From: Bacteroidota bacterium
GTDB taxonomy: Bacteria > Bacteroidota > Bacteroidia > Cytophagales > Hymenobacteraceae
Reading direction: 5' to 3'
Assembly: GCA_023424725.1 (NCBI GenBank)
Contig: JAFADQ010000259.1
Coordinates: forward strand, 1-5,608
Length of the DNA stretch: 5,608 nucleotides
Shown: positions 1-5,608 of the stretch, piece by piece
Layout: each line of letters opens with the position of its first letter
Position numbering within the stretch: position 1 is the first letter of the stretch
Notes under the pieces: model-generated
What the model was told of the DNA's origin: nothing
Databases searched by the model: none
What the model saw: only the letters and a program-made list of their open reading frames with translations
Translations under genes and position numbers: made by a program

Positions 1-1
1 C

Positions 2-370
2 CTCGAAATCAGGGTGCCGTACCTCGATAATGAGTTAGCAGATTATTTGCGCCACATTCCGGCCGGGCAGTTATTTAAAGGCAGAAACAAGTGGCCACTA
101 AAACAATTGCTAACCAACAGAGGCGGGCAGGCTTTCGCGAATCGTAAAAAAGAAGGCCTGGGCCTACCTTTAGGCGCGTGGCTTCGTAAACCAACTAACA
201 CCTGGTTGCTAAAACCGCTTACAAACAAATCGGGTTTTATTTTTAAGTACCTCGATTTTGATAAAACGCAGAAATTACTGCAGGCTCATCAGAAAAGCCG
301 CAGCGATTTTTCGCTAGAGATATGGGCGCTCGTAGTGCTGGCCTGGTGGCTCGATAAAGAATTTACCTGA
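2..370 (+). CDS. Asparagine synthetase / amidotransferase (AsnB-like), C-terminal fragment
   Basis: This is the last 122 residues of an asparagine synthase domain; the N-terminal glutaminase and most of the synthetase domain lie outside the window. The frame is open from base 2 and begins with LEIRVPYLD, the conserved 'LEvRvPfLD' motif of the family. It continues with KWPLKQLL and then RKKEGLGLPLGAWL, the usual C-terminal landmarks of AsnB synthetase domains. A GTG at base 14 falls inside the first motif, so it is not a real start. Family members move amide nitrogen from glutamine to an acid, activated by ATP in the synthetase domain. Copies beside glycosyltransferases, as here, often belong to exopolysaccharide or O-antigen clusters and may amidate a sugar acid rather than make free asparagine; that role is inferred. 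The stop codon overlaps the next start by one base (TGATG). Confidence 0.9.
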   Translation, partial: LEIRVPYLDNELADYLRHIPAGQLFKGRNKWPLKQLLTNRGGQAFANRKKEGLGLPLGAWLRKPTNTWLLKPLTNKSGFIFKYLDFDKTQKLLQAHQKSRSDFSLEIWALVVLAWWLDKEFT

Positions 371-1560
371 TGCGAATTTTATACCTGCACCAATATTATT
401 TAACCCCCGCCGAGGCCGGTGCGATAAGATCGTACTACATAAGCCAGGCTATGGCCAATGCAGGGCACCAGGTTACCGTAATATCGTCGCACAACAAACC
501 CGGTTACGAAGTAAAAAATGTAGACGGCATAACCGTGCATTACCTTCCGGTTTCGTACGACAATAAATTCGGGAAACGAAAGCGCATAATGGCATTTTTA
601 AGGTACATGTGGCACAGCCTTAACCTGGCCCTGGATTTACCGCGCCACGACCTGGTTTTTGCAACCTCTACCCCGCTTACCGTTGGCATTACCGCGGTAA
701 TATTAAAGTGGGTTCAGAACATACCTTTTGTGTTTGAGGTGCGCGATTTGTGGCCCGAAGCGCCTATACAGCTGGGCTACATTCGCACGCCTTTTTTGCG
801 CTGGGTATTGCGAAAGCTGGAAAAACTGATCTACTACAAATCGGCGGCGGTAATTGCTTTATCGCCCGGAATAGCTGTGGGCATCAAAAAAGTGGCTCCC
901 GAAGCACAAATCTCGATGCTGCCCAACATGGCCGATTGCGATTTTTTTCAGCCGGCACCCAAACCTCACTATTACCACAATATCGATATTGCGGATAAGA
1001 TGGTGGTAAGCTATGCAGGTGCTTTAGGCCGCGCCAACAAGGTAGATTTTTTGCTGGATGCCGCGCTGGCGTGCAAAAACGCTGGCTTAAACGAGGCCCT
1101 GTTTTTTATAGCAGGCACAGGCGCTCAGGAAAAAATGCTGCGCGAAAGAGCCCAAAAACAGGAGTTAACCAATGTACATTTTTTCGGTAGTTTAGATCAT
1201 TTTCAGGTTAGAGAGTTGCTGAATGCCTCGGATGCTACATATACTTCTTTCGATACCTTAACGGTGTTGCAAACCAACAGCCCAAACAAGTTTTTCGATT
1301 CGCTGGCGGCCGGAAAGGTGTGCCTGGTAAACACGCACGGCTGGCTAAAAAACCTGGTAGAAGAGCACCGCTGCGGCCTGTATTGCAATCCGCTCGACCC
1401 AAACTCTGCCTTATCGGCGTTGAAATTACTTATAGAAGACCGGATTTTGTTTAAGGAATTTCAGGAGAATGCACGGCTATTGGCAGAGCGCGGATTCTCA
1501 AGAGAAAAGATAACCAGCCAGGTGGTAAGAGTAGCAGAAAGAGCCGCCGGAAGCAAATAA
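370..1560 (+). CDS. Family 4 glycosyltransferase (WbuB/WcaI-like)
   Basis: A complete 396-residue GT-B fold glycosyltransferase that transfers a sugar from an activated nucleotide donor to a growing glycan at the cytoplasmic membrane face. The N-terminal acceptor domain opens with MRILYLHQYY and a Gly/Ala-rich turn (residues 14-18). FEVRDLWPE (122-130) is typical of WbuB-like GT4 enzymes. The C-terminal donor domain starts near SYAGALGRANK (214-224), followed by FFIAGTG (245-251) and SPNKFFDSLAAGK (304-316). The donor-site position that is Glu in most GT4 enzymes is Asp310 here, and the residue eight before it is Thr302, so the classic E-x7-E is not literal; the same Thr occurs, from memory, in E. 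coli WbuB. There is no signal peptide or clear membrane span. The start overlaps the stop of the AsnB-like gene, which decides the start codon and suggests translational coupling. Donor and acceptor sugars cannot be told from sequence. Confidence 0.92.
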   Translation: MRILYLHQYYLTPAEAGAIRSYYISQAMANAGHQVTVISSHNKPGYEVKNVDGITVHYLPVSYDNKFGKRKRIMAFLRYMWHSLNLALDLPRHDLVFATSTPLTVGITAVILKWVQNIPFVFEVRDLWPEAPIQLGYIRTPFLRWVLRKLEKLIYYKSAAVIALSPGIAVGIKKVAPEAQISMLPNMADCDFFQPAPKPHYYHNIDIADKMVVSYAGALGRANKVDFLLDAALACKNAGLNEALFFIAGTGAQEKMLRERAQKQELTNVHFFGSLDHFQVRELLNASDATYTSFDTLTVLQTNSPNKFFDSLAAGKVCLVNTHGWLKNLVEEHRCGLYCNPLDPNSALSALKLLIEDRILFKEFQENARLLAERGFSREKITSQVVRVAERAAGSK

Positions 1561-1565
1561 AAAGC

Positions 1566-1606
1566 TGCGAATGCCAAAAACAGGGGCATTACAGATAAAT
1601 ATGCCC
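1566..1606. terminator. Weak overlapping hairpins between convergent genes
   Basis: The 28-base gap between the glycosyltransferase and PhzF-like stop codons holds two mutually exclusive short stems. One pairs AATGCC (1570-1575) with GGCATT (1585-1590). The other pairs GGGCAT (1584-1589) with ATGCCC (1601-1606). Read on the - strand, the first stem is followed after a few bases by CTTTTTATTT, like a weak intrinsic terminator for the PhzF-like gene. Read on the + strand, the second is followed only by GTTT. Both stems are just 6 bp, so a real terminator function is uncertain. Confidence 0.3.
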
Positions 1607-2380
1607 GTTTAAGTACAGCACCGCCTGGCCTTTTATTACTACGCGGTCGTCTTTTAATTCGCACCAAAGCTCGCCCCCTCTTTTAGAGAGCTGATGAGAA
1701 AGCATTTCTTTTTTACCCAATCTTTCGGCCCAGTACGGTATTAAAGTGCAGTGCGCCGAGCCGGTGGCCGGATCTTCGGGAATGCCGGCGCGGGGCGCGA
1801 AAAACCGCGATACAAAATCTGCCTCGCTGCCTTCTTTTGCCGGAGCCGTTGCTATAATTCCCAAACAATCGAACTTCTTCAGCAAATCCATATCAGGTGT
1901 AAGCGCTCGTATTTGTTCTTCTGTTTCGAACACCGCCATGTAATCTCTGGATTTATATACTTTGGTTGGCCACGAGCCCAGCGCTTCTATAAACCCTTCC
2001 GGAATTTTAACTTCTTCTGGCGGGCGGTTCGGAAAATCGAGCGCCAGCATACTTTTCTCGCCTAAGGAAATAGACACCGGCCCGCTTAACGTTTTAAATC
2101 TGATTTCGTCGTGATTATACGCCAAATGAAAAAAGATAACGTAAGCGGCAGCCAACGTAGCGTGCCCGCAAAGATCTACTTCCTGGGTTGGCGTAAACCA
2201 CCTGAGCTCAAAAACCTCGCTGTTGCGCACGATAAAAGCGGTTTCGGCCTGGTTATTCTCGCAGGCAATTTTGTGCATCAATTCGTCTTCGAGCCAATAA
2301 GGCAGCAAGCAAACCGACGCCGGATTTCCACCAAAAACTTTGTTTGTGAAGGCATCGATCTGGTATATGGGGATGGTCAT
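1589..2380 (-). CDS. PhzF-family isomerase
   Basis: A complete 263-residue member of the PhzF/YddE family, cofactor-independent enzymes with a two-lobed diaminopimelate-epimerase-like fold. PhzF itself isomerises trans-2,3-dihydro-3-hydroxyanthranilate in phenazine synthesis, but most family members have unknown substrates. The N-terminus IYQIDAFTNKVFGGNPASVC (5-24) is diagnostic. NQAETAF (43-49) carries Glu46, equivalent to the catalytic Glu45 of PhzF. CGHAT (71-75) and DPATGSAHC (203-211, with Asp203) supply the other conserved pocket residues, so the enzyme looks intact. Length is normal for the shorter members. No other phenazine gene is visible, so phenazine synthesis should not be inferred. 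The ATG at 2380 immediately precedes the family motif and sits about 20 bases downstream of a putative -7 box. No Shine-Dalgarno sequence is present. The gene lies 176 bases downstream of the ligase gene on the same strand. Confidence 0.93.
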   Translation of the reverse strand: MTIPIYQIDAFTNKVFGGNPASVCLLPYWLEDELMHKIACENNQAETAFIVRNSEVFELRWFTPTQEVDLCGHATLAAAYVIFFHLAYNHDEIRFKTLSGPVSISLGEKSMLALDFPNRPPEEVKIPEGFIEALGSWPTKVYKSRDYMAVFETEEQIRALTPDMDLLKKFDCLGIIATAPAKEGSEADFVSRFFAPRAGIPEDPATGSAHCTLIPYWAERLGKKEMLSHQLSKRGGELWCELKDDRVVIKGQAVLYLNGHIYL

Positions 2381-2399
2381 GGCAGGCTGCTTGGTATTA

Positions 2400-2407
2400 C
2401 AAAAATA
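2400..2407 (-). promoter_or_regulatory. Putative Bacteroidota -7 box for the PhzF-like gene
   Basis: On the - strand the bases read TATTTTTG, an exact match to the Bacteroidota -7 consensus TAnnTTTG, in an AT-rich stretch. It would give a leader of roughly 13 bases before the ATG at 2380. No clear TTG -33 element is seen at the expected distance upstream, so the call rests on the -7 box and its position alone. Confidence 0.45.
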
Positions 2408-2450
2408 TAGTATTCGGCAGATATTTAGAGAGGGTTGCCGTTATTAAATA

Positions 2451-2472
2451 GGTTCCGGAATTTCCGGGCACC
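2451..2472. promoter_or_regulatory. Imperfect palindrome, possible operator upstream of the PhzF-like gene
   Basis: The core is CCGGAA-T-TTCCGG (2455-2467), a perfect 6-bp inverted repeat around one base. It is flanked by GGT (2451-2453) and ACC (2470-2472), which also pair across mismatches. With a one-base centre it is better suited to binding a dimeric protein as DNA than to forming an RNA hairpin. It lies about 45-65 bases upstream of the putative -7 box, a position that fits an activator site. The binding protein is unknown. Confidence 0.3.
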
Positions 2473-2556
2473 TTATTATTACCTTAAATCAGGTTTTAAA
2501 GTTGTGCCGGCCTTGTTTTTGGCCTCCGCAGCCTGCTCTAAATAAAAGTATGTTAA

Positions 2557-3765
2557 TCAGACAATAATATGCGGCACAAACTGCGACAGGTTGGTAATAA
2601 TGCCTTTTTCTCTTCTGTAACCAATGGCACATGCTTCGCCGGCCCAAAAAACACCCGCCTGGTAAAGATTTCCCGCGGCATCTTGCGGCAGGTTAATAAA
2701 CTGTTGGTGCACCTGCGCCTGCCCTGAAAATTCGCCTTCGGTACCCATGCTTATACCACCCGGAAACACCAGTTGCACGTTTTGCCCTTCGCGCCCGAAA
2801 ACAGGTTTGCGCACCGATCTGCCGCCCTGTTTTTCGGTGCCCGCAGCTACCAGCAACGGATGATAAGGGAACATTTTCCAGAGCCTTGCCAGCATTGCTT
2901 TGCTTTGGAACAGAAGCGTATAAGCCGGGTTAGCAATTACAATATCGCGCTTGGCCATCAGGTCTGTAAGCATGTGCGCCAGGTCGGGTTCTTCCCAGGC
3001 AATTTGCTCCCAGGGCACGAGCTTAAACACAAAAGAAAAGTTTTCCCAGAGGTTTTCGCGGCTTTTGGCCCACACGCCGCGCTCGTCTTCGGCAACGCTA
3101 ACATTTATTTCTTCTACGGGGCACACAAAGGTGTTAAAGCCTGCTTCTTTGGCGGCGTGCGCAATTACCTCGCAGTTGGTGCGGTCTTCGGCGCTTATGC
3201 CCGCATACACCAGCAAAAGCGATGCCCGCAGGTCGGGGTTAAGTTCGCGCCAGTGCCGGAGCTGCTCTACCAGGCCTTCGTATAAACCGGAGCTTTGCTC
3301 TGCGTCTTTCTTGCCATCGGCGGCCAGGCTTGCCCACTGCACCACGGCGGTTTCGGGAATGGCAGAGGCGGTATCGGCATTAAATTCTATCAGTTTTGGG
3401 CCTTCGGGAGTTTGCACAAGATCAAACCGGCCATACAAATGCCAGTTTCTATCGTCTTCCCAGCTTAACCTAACGGCTTGCCACAGGTTGCGCGGTATGT
3501 GCAGCTCTTCCAGAAAAGCATCGGGCAAGCCTTCGGGCACGGCCTGCACAAACATATCGTACAGCGTATCGGCGGCTTCCAGCAGCTCGTCGGCCTGGCT
3601 GCGCGGCAAGGCCACCGCTTCGGTAGAGAGGTAAGTTGCGCAATCTTCTTCTACGCACCACTCCCAGCCAAGTCCGCGCACGGCATTCTCTACATTGCCG
3701 CCCAGGCTAATCGTTTTTATGCTGATGGTTGCAGAATCGCTTTGGAATGGAATAAGATCGGACAT
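2557..3765 (-). CDS. Glutathionylspermidine synthase-like ATP-grasp ligase (YgiC/YjfC type)
   Basis: A complete 402-residue protein of the glutathionylspermidine synthase family (PF03738-type), forming an amide bond with ATP. It corresponds to the synthetase domain alone; the N-terminal amidase domain of bifunctional E. coli Gsp is absent, as in YgiC and YjfC. Visible motifs in order: YGRFDLV (111-117), LIEFNADTAS (125-134), FKLVPWEQI (247-255), a SKAMLARLW segment (288-296), RKPVFGREGQNV (319-330) and GVFWAGEACAIGYRRE (371-386). Asp115, Glu127 and Asn129 keep the spacing of the Mg-binding residues of Gsp synthetase, and Lys289 and Lys320 are candidate ATP-binding lysines, so the active site looks intact. 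The protein is probably cytoplasmic. The substrate is uncertain: stand-alone homologues are not proven to make glutathionylspermidine, and many Bacteroidota are thought to lack glutathione. It starts 96 bases after the ClC gene and may share its transcript. Confidence 0.9.
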   Translation of the reverse strand: MSDLIPFQSDSATISIKTISLGGNVENAVRGLGWEWCVEEDCATYLSTEAVALPRSQADELLEAADTLYDMFVQAVPEGLPDAFLEELHIPRNLWQAVRLSWEDDRNWHLYGRFDLVQTPEGPKLIEFNADTASAIPETAVVQWASLAADGKKDAEQSSGLYEGLVEQLRHWRELNPDLRASLLLVYAGISAEDRTNCEVIAHAAKEAGFNTFVCPVEEINVSVAEDERGVWAKSRENLWENFSFVFKLVPWEQIAWEEPDLAHMLTDLMAKRDIVIANPAYTLLFQSKAMLARLWKMFPYHPLLVAAGTEKQGGRSVRKPVFGREGQNVQLVFPGGISMGTEGEFSGQAQVHQQFINLPQDAAGNLYQAGVFWAGEACAIGYRREKGIITNLSQFVPHIIV

Positions 3766-3778
3766 GGAATATAGAGCT

Positions 3779-3835
3779 AAAAAAGGAGTAAACCGGTGTT
3801 ATTTCTGTAGATTTTTGATGCCTTTCGCACCGGTT
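3779..3835 (-). terminator. Long-loop inverted repeat plus T-run between the ClC and ligase genes
   Basis: AACCGGTG (3791-3798) and CACCGGTT (3828-3835) form a perfect 8-bp inverted repeat with a 29-base spacer. On the - strand the second arm is followed by TACTCC and then TTTTTT (3784-3779), just ahead of the ligase start at 3765. The layout resembles a weak intrinsic terminator or attenuator between the two genes. The long loop makes a strong hairpin doubtful, and the repeat could instead be two half-sites for a DNA-binding protein. Confidence 0.3.
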
Positions 3836-3861
3836 ATATTTTATTTTCTTCGGGCTTACAC

Positions 3862-5160
3862 TTACAAAGCTGCTGAGCCGGTTTTGCTTTCTTTATCCAT
3901 TTGGGAAGAGATAAACGGAATACGCGGCGCCAGAAAATACCCGGTAAGGCTTGCAAAAAGTATGGGCGTAAAGTAAGTAAATCCGGTTAAGGTAGAGAGC
4001 AAAATAGTGGTACTCATGGGCGTGCGGGTTACGCAGGCATTTATAGCGGCCATGCAGCTAACAATGGTGAGAGATAAATCGATGGCCGGGAAAATGCGGT
4101 GCAGAATTATACCTAACGTGGCGCCTACAAAAAACAGCGGAATAATAAAACCGCCCCGCCAGCCCGAAGTAACCGTAACCGATATGGCGATAATTTTAAG
4201 CGCCAGCACCGCAAACAAAAACTGCAACGATAAAGCACCGGCAAGCAAATCGTTTATTTGATGATGCCCGAAAAACCGGGTTATAGGAAAGTAAAAAGCG
4301 ATTACCCCAAGTACAATGCCGCCTATTAAGGTTTTAACATAAATTGGTGAGCTGATTTTAGAGAAGACAGAACGAAAGAATTTGGCCGAAAATATAAACA
4401 CCCAACCGGCTGCGGTGGCCAAAATAGCGAACAACACAGCATAAGCAAAATCGAATTTATCGGCCATTTGGTAAGCCGGCAAATCCCAGATTGGGCCAAT
4501 GCCCAGGTGCGTAATTACCGCGAAAACAATGTAACTAAAACAGCTTGCCACAAAAGCCGGAATAATAGCCCGGTAATACTCGGCGGCATGTTTATGGTGC
4601 AAAATCTCGAGCGAGAACAAGCTGCCGCCCAAGGGCGCGCCAAACAAAGCGGTAAACCCCGATGCCATGCCCGCAATACTAAGCGAGCGCAGGTTCTCTC
4701 CTTTCAACCTGAAAATTTTGCCCAGCCAGCTGCCCGTAGAGCCGGTTACCTGCACCAGCGGCGCCTCCGGACCTAAGCTGCCGCCCGAGGCCACACACAG
4801 CAGCGACGATAAGATCATAGACGGATTCTGCTTCGGGTCCAGCTTGCCTTTATTAAACCGTATGTTGTCTACTATAAGATGTATCTCGCCCGGATCGCCG
4901 ATGAAATGAATAACCAGCCCTGCCAGCAACCCAGCGCCAGCCATAAGCGGAATTACTTCCCAACCTGTAACAGTTTCTGATTGATGAATAAGAAACTCCA
5001 GCACGATCCAGTAAGCTCCGGCTACCAGCCCGCCTACTAACCCTAAAACCGCCCATAACAAAAACATCCGGCTAAACACAAACGGGTTAAACCTGATTGG
5101 CTGGTCTAAGATATCGAGGTAGGTTATTAATTTTCTTTTTCGTTTCCGGCTTAACTTCAC
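3862..5160 (-). CDS. ClC-family chloride channel / anion transporter
   Basis: A 432-residue multi-pass inner-membrane protein of the ClC family, which carries anions through homodimers as channels or anion/proton exchangers. About ten hydrophobic segments follow a basic N-terminus; there are no C-terminal CBS domains. SGGSLGPEAPLVQ (125-137) is the counterpart of GREGP, with Glu132 as gating glutamate. FGAPLGGSLFSLE (173-185) is a strong family landmark, and SGWRGGFIIP (332-341) stands for GxFxP. By eye alignment to E. coli ClC-ec1, GSGIP is replaced by GDPGE (88-92), the internal proton glutamate by Ile186 and the central tyrosine by Ile417, so anion choice and proton coupling may differ. 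The start is the GTG at 5160; the frame stays open to 5232 without an upstream ATG. An internal ATG at 5067 would remove the basic, presumably cytoplasmic N-terminus. The gene lies between a YgiB-like gene and a YgiC-like ligase. Confidence 0.9.
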   Translation of the reverse strand: MKLSRKRKRKLITYLDILDQPIRFNPFVFSRMFLLWAVLGLVGGLVAGAYWIVLEFLIHQSETVTGWEVIPLMAGAGLLAGLVIHFIGDPGEIHLIVDNIRFNKGKLDPKQNPSMILSSLLCVASGGSLGPEAPLVQVTGSTGSWLGKIFRLKGENLRSLSIAGMASGFTALFGAPLGGSLFSLEILHHKHAAEYYRAIIPAFVASCFSYIVFAVITHLGIGPIWDLPAYQMADKFDFAYAVLFAILATAAGWVFIFSAKFFRSVFSKISSPIYVKTLIGGIVLGVIAFYFPITRFFGHHQINDLLAGALSLQFLFAVLALKIIAISVTVTSGWRGGFIIPLFFVGATLGIILHRIFPAIDLSLTIVSCMAAINACVTRTPMSTTILLSTLTGFTYFTPILFASLTGYFLAPRIPFISSQMDKESKTGSAAL

Positions 5161-5280
5161 TCTTTGGTTATTATCGGATGCACAGATGGGAACCTGTATC
5201 AGATTTTTCGGCCTTGCCTTTGCTAATATACTCTACTGCCGCAACGGCACTATGATTTTACGGGCTATAAACCAACAAAC

Positions 5281-5315
5281 CAAATTCTGCAGATTCTTTA
5301 CTTCCGCAAATTCTG
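5281..5315. repeat. Short direct repeat CAAATTCTG upstream of the ClC gene
   Basis: CAAATTCTG occurs at 5281-5289 and again at 5307-5315, 26 bases apart start to start (about 2.5 helical turns), with a related CCAAAATTCG at 5326-5335. The copies lie in the 188-base gap between the YgiB-like stop and the ClC start. They may be chance AT-rich similarity or paired regulator sites. No TAnnTTTG box was found on the - strand in this gap. Confidence 0.2.
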
Positions 5316-5348
5316 ATTGGCTACGCCAAAATTCGTTTCAGAAAAGAT

Positions 5349-5608
5349 TTATGCCGAATAGCCTCTGCTGCCACGGAAAAAGCCCGAACGGCCGCTGGTG
5401 GGCGCGGTTTGGCGGTACATGGTAGTAGATTTCTGGTAAACGCCGGGGTTAGAATAAACACGCGGGTTAGGTTGCGAGGCAAAGCCCATCATGCCGCCCA
5501 TGCGGCTAAACATAAGCACGGCCCAAAGCCCGCCCATGCCACTAAAAGCGCCGCCTTGTTGCCCTTGTTGCATCTGTGCTTGCTGCTGCAAACCTTTCTC
5601 TAACGCTT
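5349..5608 (-). CDS. C-terminal part of a Gln/Gly-rich protein resembling YgiB (DUF1190)
   Basis: The frame is open from the right edge of the window to the TAA at 5351-5349, giving at least 86 residues; the N-terminus is outside, and the TTG at 5591 is not needed as a start. The visible tail has a Gln-rich stretch (QQQAQMQQGQQGG), then a short hydrophobic Gly/Met segment (MGGLWAVLMFSRMGGMMG), then FASQPNPRVYSNPG, a Ser/Thr/Tyr-rich linker and a Gly/Arg/aromatic end (RSGFFRGSRGYSA). This order recalls the C-terminal half of E. coli YgiB, a predicted lipoprotein-like DUF1190 protein with a Gln-rich stretch, a Met/Gly-rich segment, FAQQPLFSS and an RGGFG tail. In E. coli ygiB neighbours ygiC, and a YgiC-like gene lies one gene downstream here, which supports the link. 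The resemblance is from memory and the region is low complexity, so the family call is tentative; that it is a coding tail is more secure. No function is established. Confidence 0.5.
   Translation of the reverse strand, partial: ALEKGLQQQAQMQQGQQGGAFSGMGGLWAVLMFSRMGGMMGFASQPNPRVYSNPGVYQKSTTMYRQTAPTSGRSGFFRGSRGYSA

Noticed and set aside
1746..2065. Overlapping + strand open frames opposite the PhzF-like gene
   Set aside because: They are antisense to an intact, motif-complete enzyme and their products have no recognisable features.
1589..2380. Phenazine biosynthesis
   Set aside because: Only a PhzF-family protein is present, with no other phz gene; most family members are not involved in phenazines.
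2509..2524. GGCC ... GGCC pair downstream of the ligase stop as a terminator
   Set aside because: The stem is only 4 bp and no T-run follows it on the - strand.
2382..2536. GCAGGCTGC (2382-2390) and its reverse complement GCAGCCTGC (2528-2536) at both ends of the same gap
   Set aside because: The 9-mer is itself nearly palindromic and the flanks do not match, so an inverted pair is likely by chance; one copy also touches the PhzF-like start.
2951..3634. Long open frame on the + strand opposite the ligase gene (227 codons)
   Set aside because: Its Ser/Arg/Cys-rich translation matches no family I know and lies wholly antisense to a gene with clear motifs on the - strand.
5186..5425. + strand open frame of 79 codons spanning the ClC upstream gap and the YgiB-like tail
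   Set aside because: The translation is rich in Cys, Phe and Arg with no motif, and it overlaps the better supported - strand coding tail.

Overview
The window looks like a chromosomal piece from a member of the Bacteroidota, probably an environmental Cytophagales/Hymenobacteraceae-type organism. This is inferred from three things: start codons without Shine-Dalgarno sequences, a TAnnTTTG-type -7 promoter box in front of the PhzF-like gene, and the style of the proteins. It holds six protein-coding genes, two of them cut by the window ends. I see no RNA gene, mobile element, CRISPR array or origin.

Left part (2-1560, + strand): the end of a surface-polysaccharide type cluster. The C-terminal tail of an AsnB-like, glutamine-dependent asparagine synthetase/amidotransferase overlaps by one base (TGATG) a complete family-4 glycosyltransferase of the WbuB/WcaI-like type. 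The two are probably translationally coupled. The cluster ends here, because the next gene converges on it across only 28 bases.

Middle and right part (1589-5608, - strand): four genes in one direction. In transcription order these are the C-terminal end of a Gln/Gly/Met-rich protein resembling the tail of YgiB (DUF1190); a ClC-family anion channel/transporter with altered signature motifs; a stand-alone glutathionylspermidine-synthase-like ATP-grasp ligase (YgiC/YjfC type); and a PhzF-family isomerase. PhzF has its own putative promoter and a nearby palindrome, so it may be a separate unit.

The most interesting theme is the YgiB-like / ClC / YgiC-like neighbourhood. In enterobacteria ygiB and ygiC are adjacent, and the biochemical role of the stand-alone ligase is unsettled. 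Here an ion-conducting membrane protein sits between the two partners. A link between the amide ligase (polyamine or peptide modification) and membrane ion flow is plausible but is inference. There is no gene-free stretch longer than 300 bases; the largest gaps are 5161-5348 and 2381-2556.
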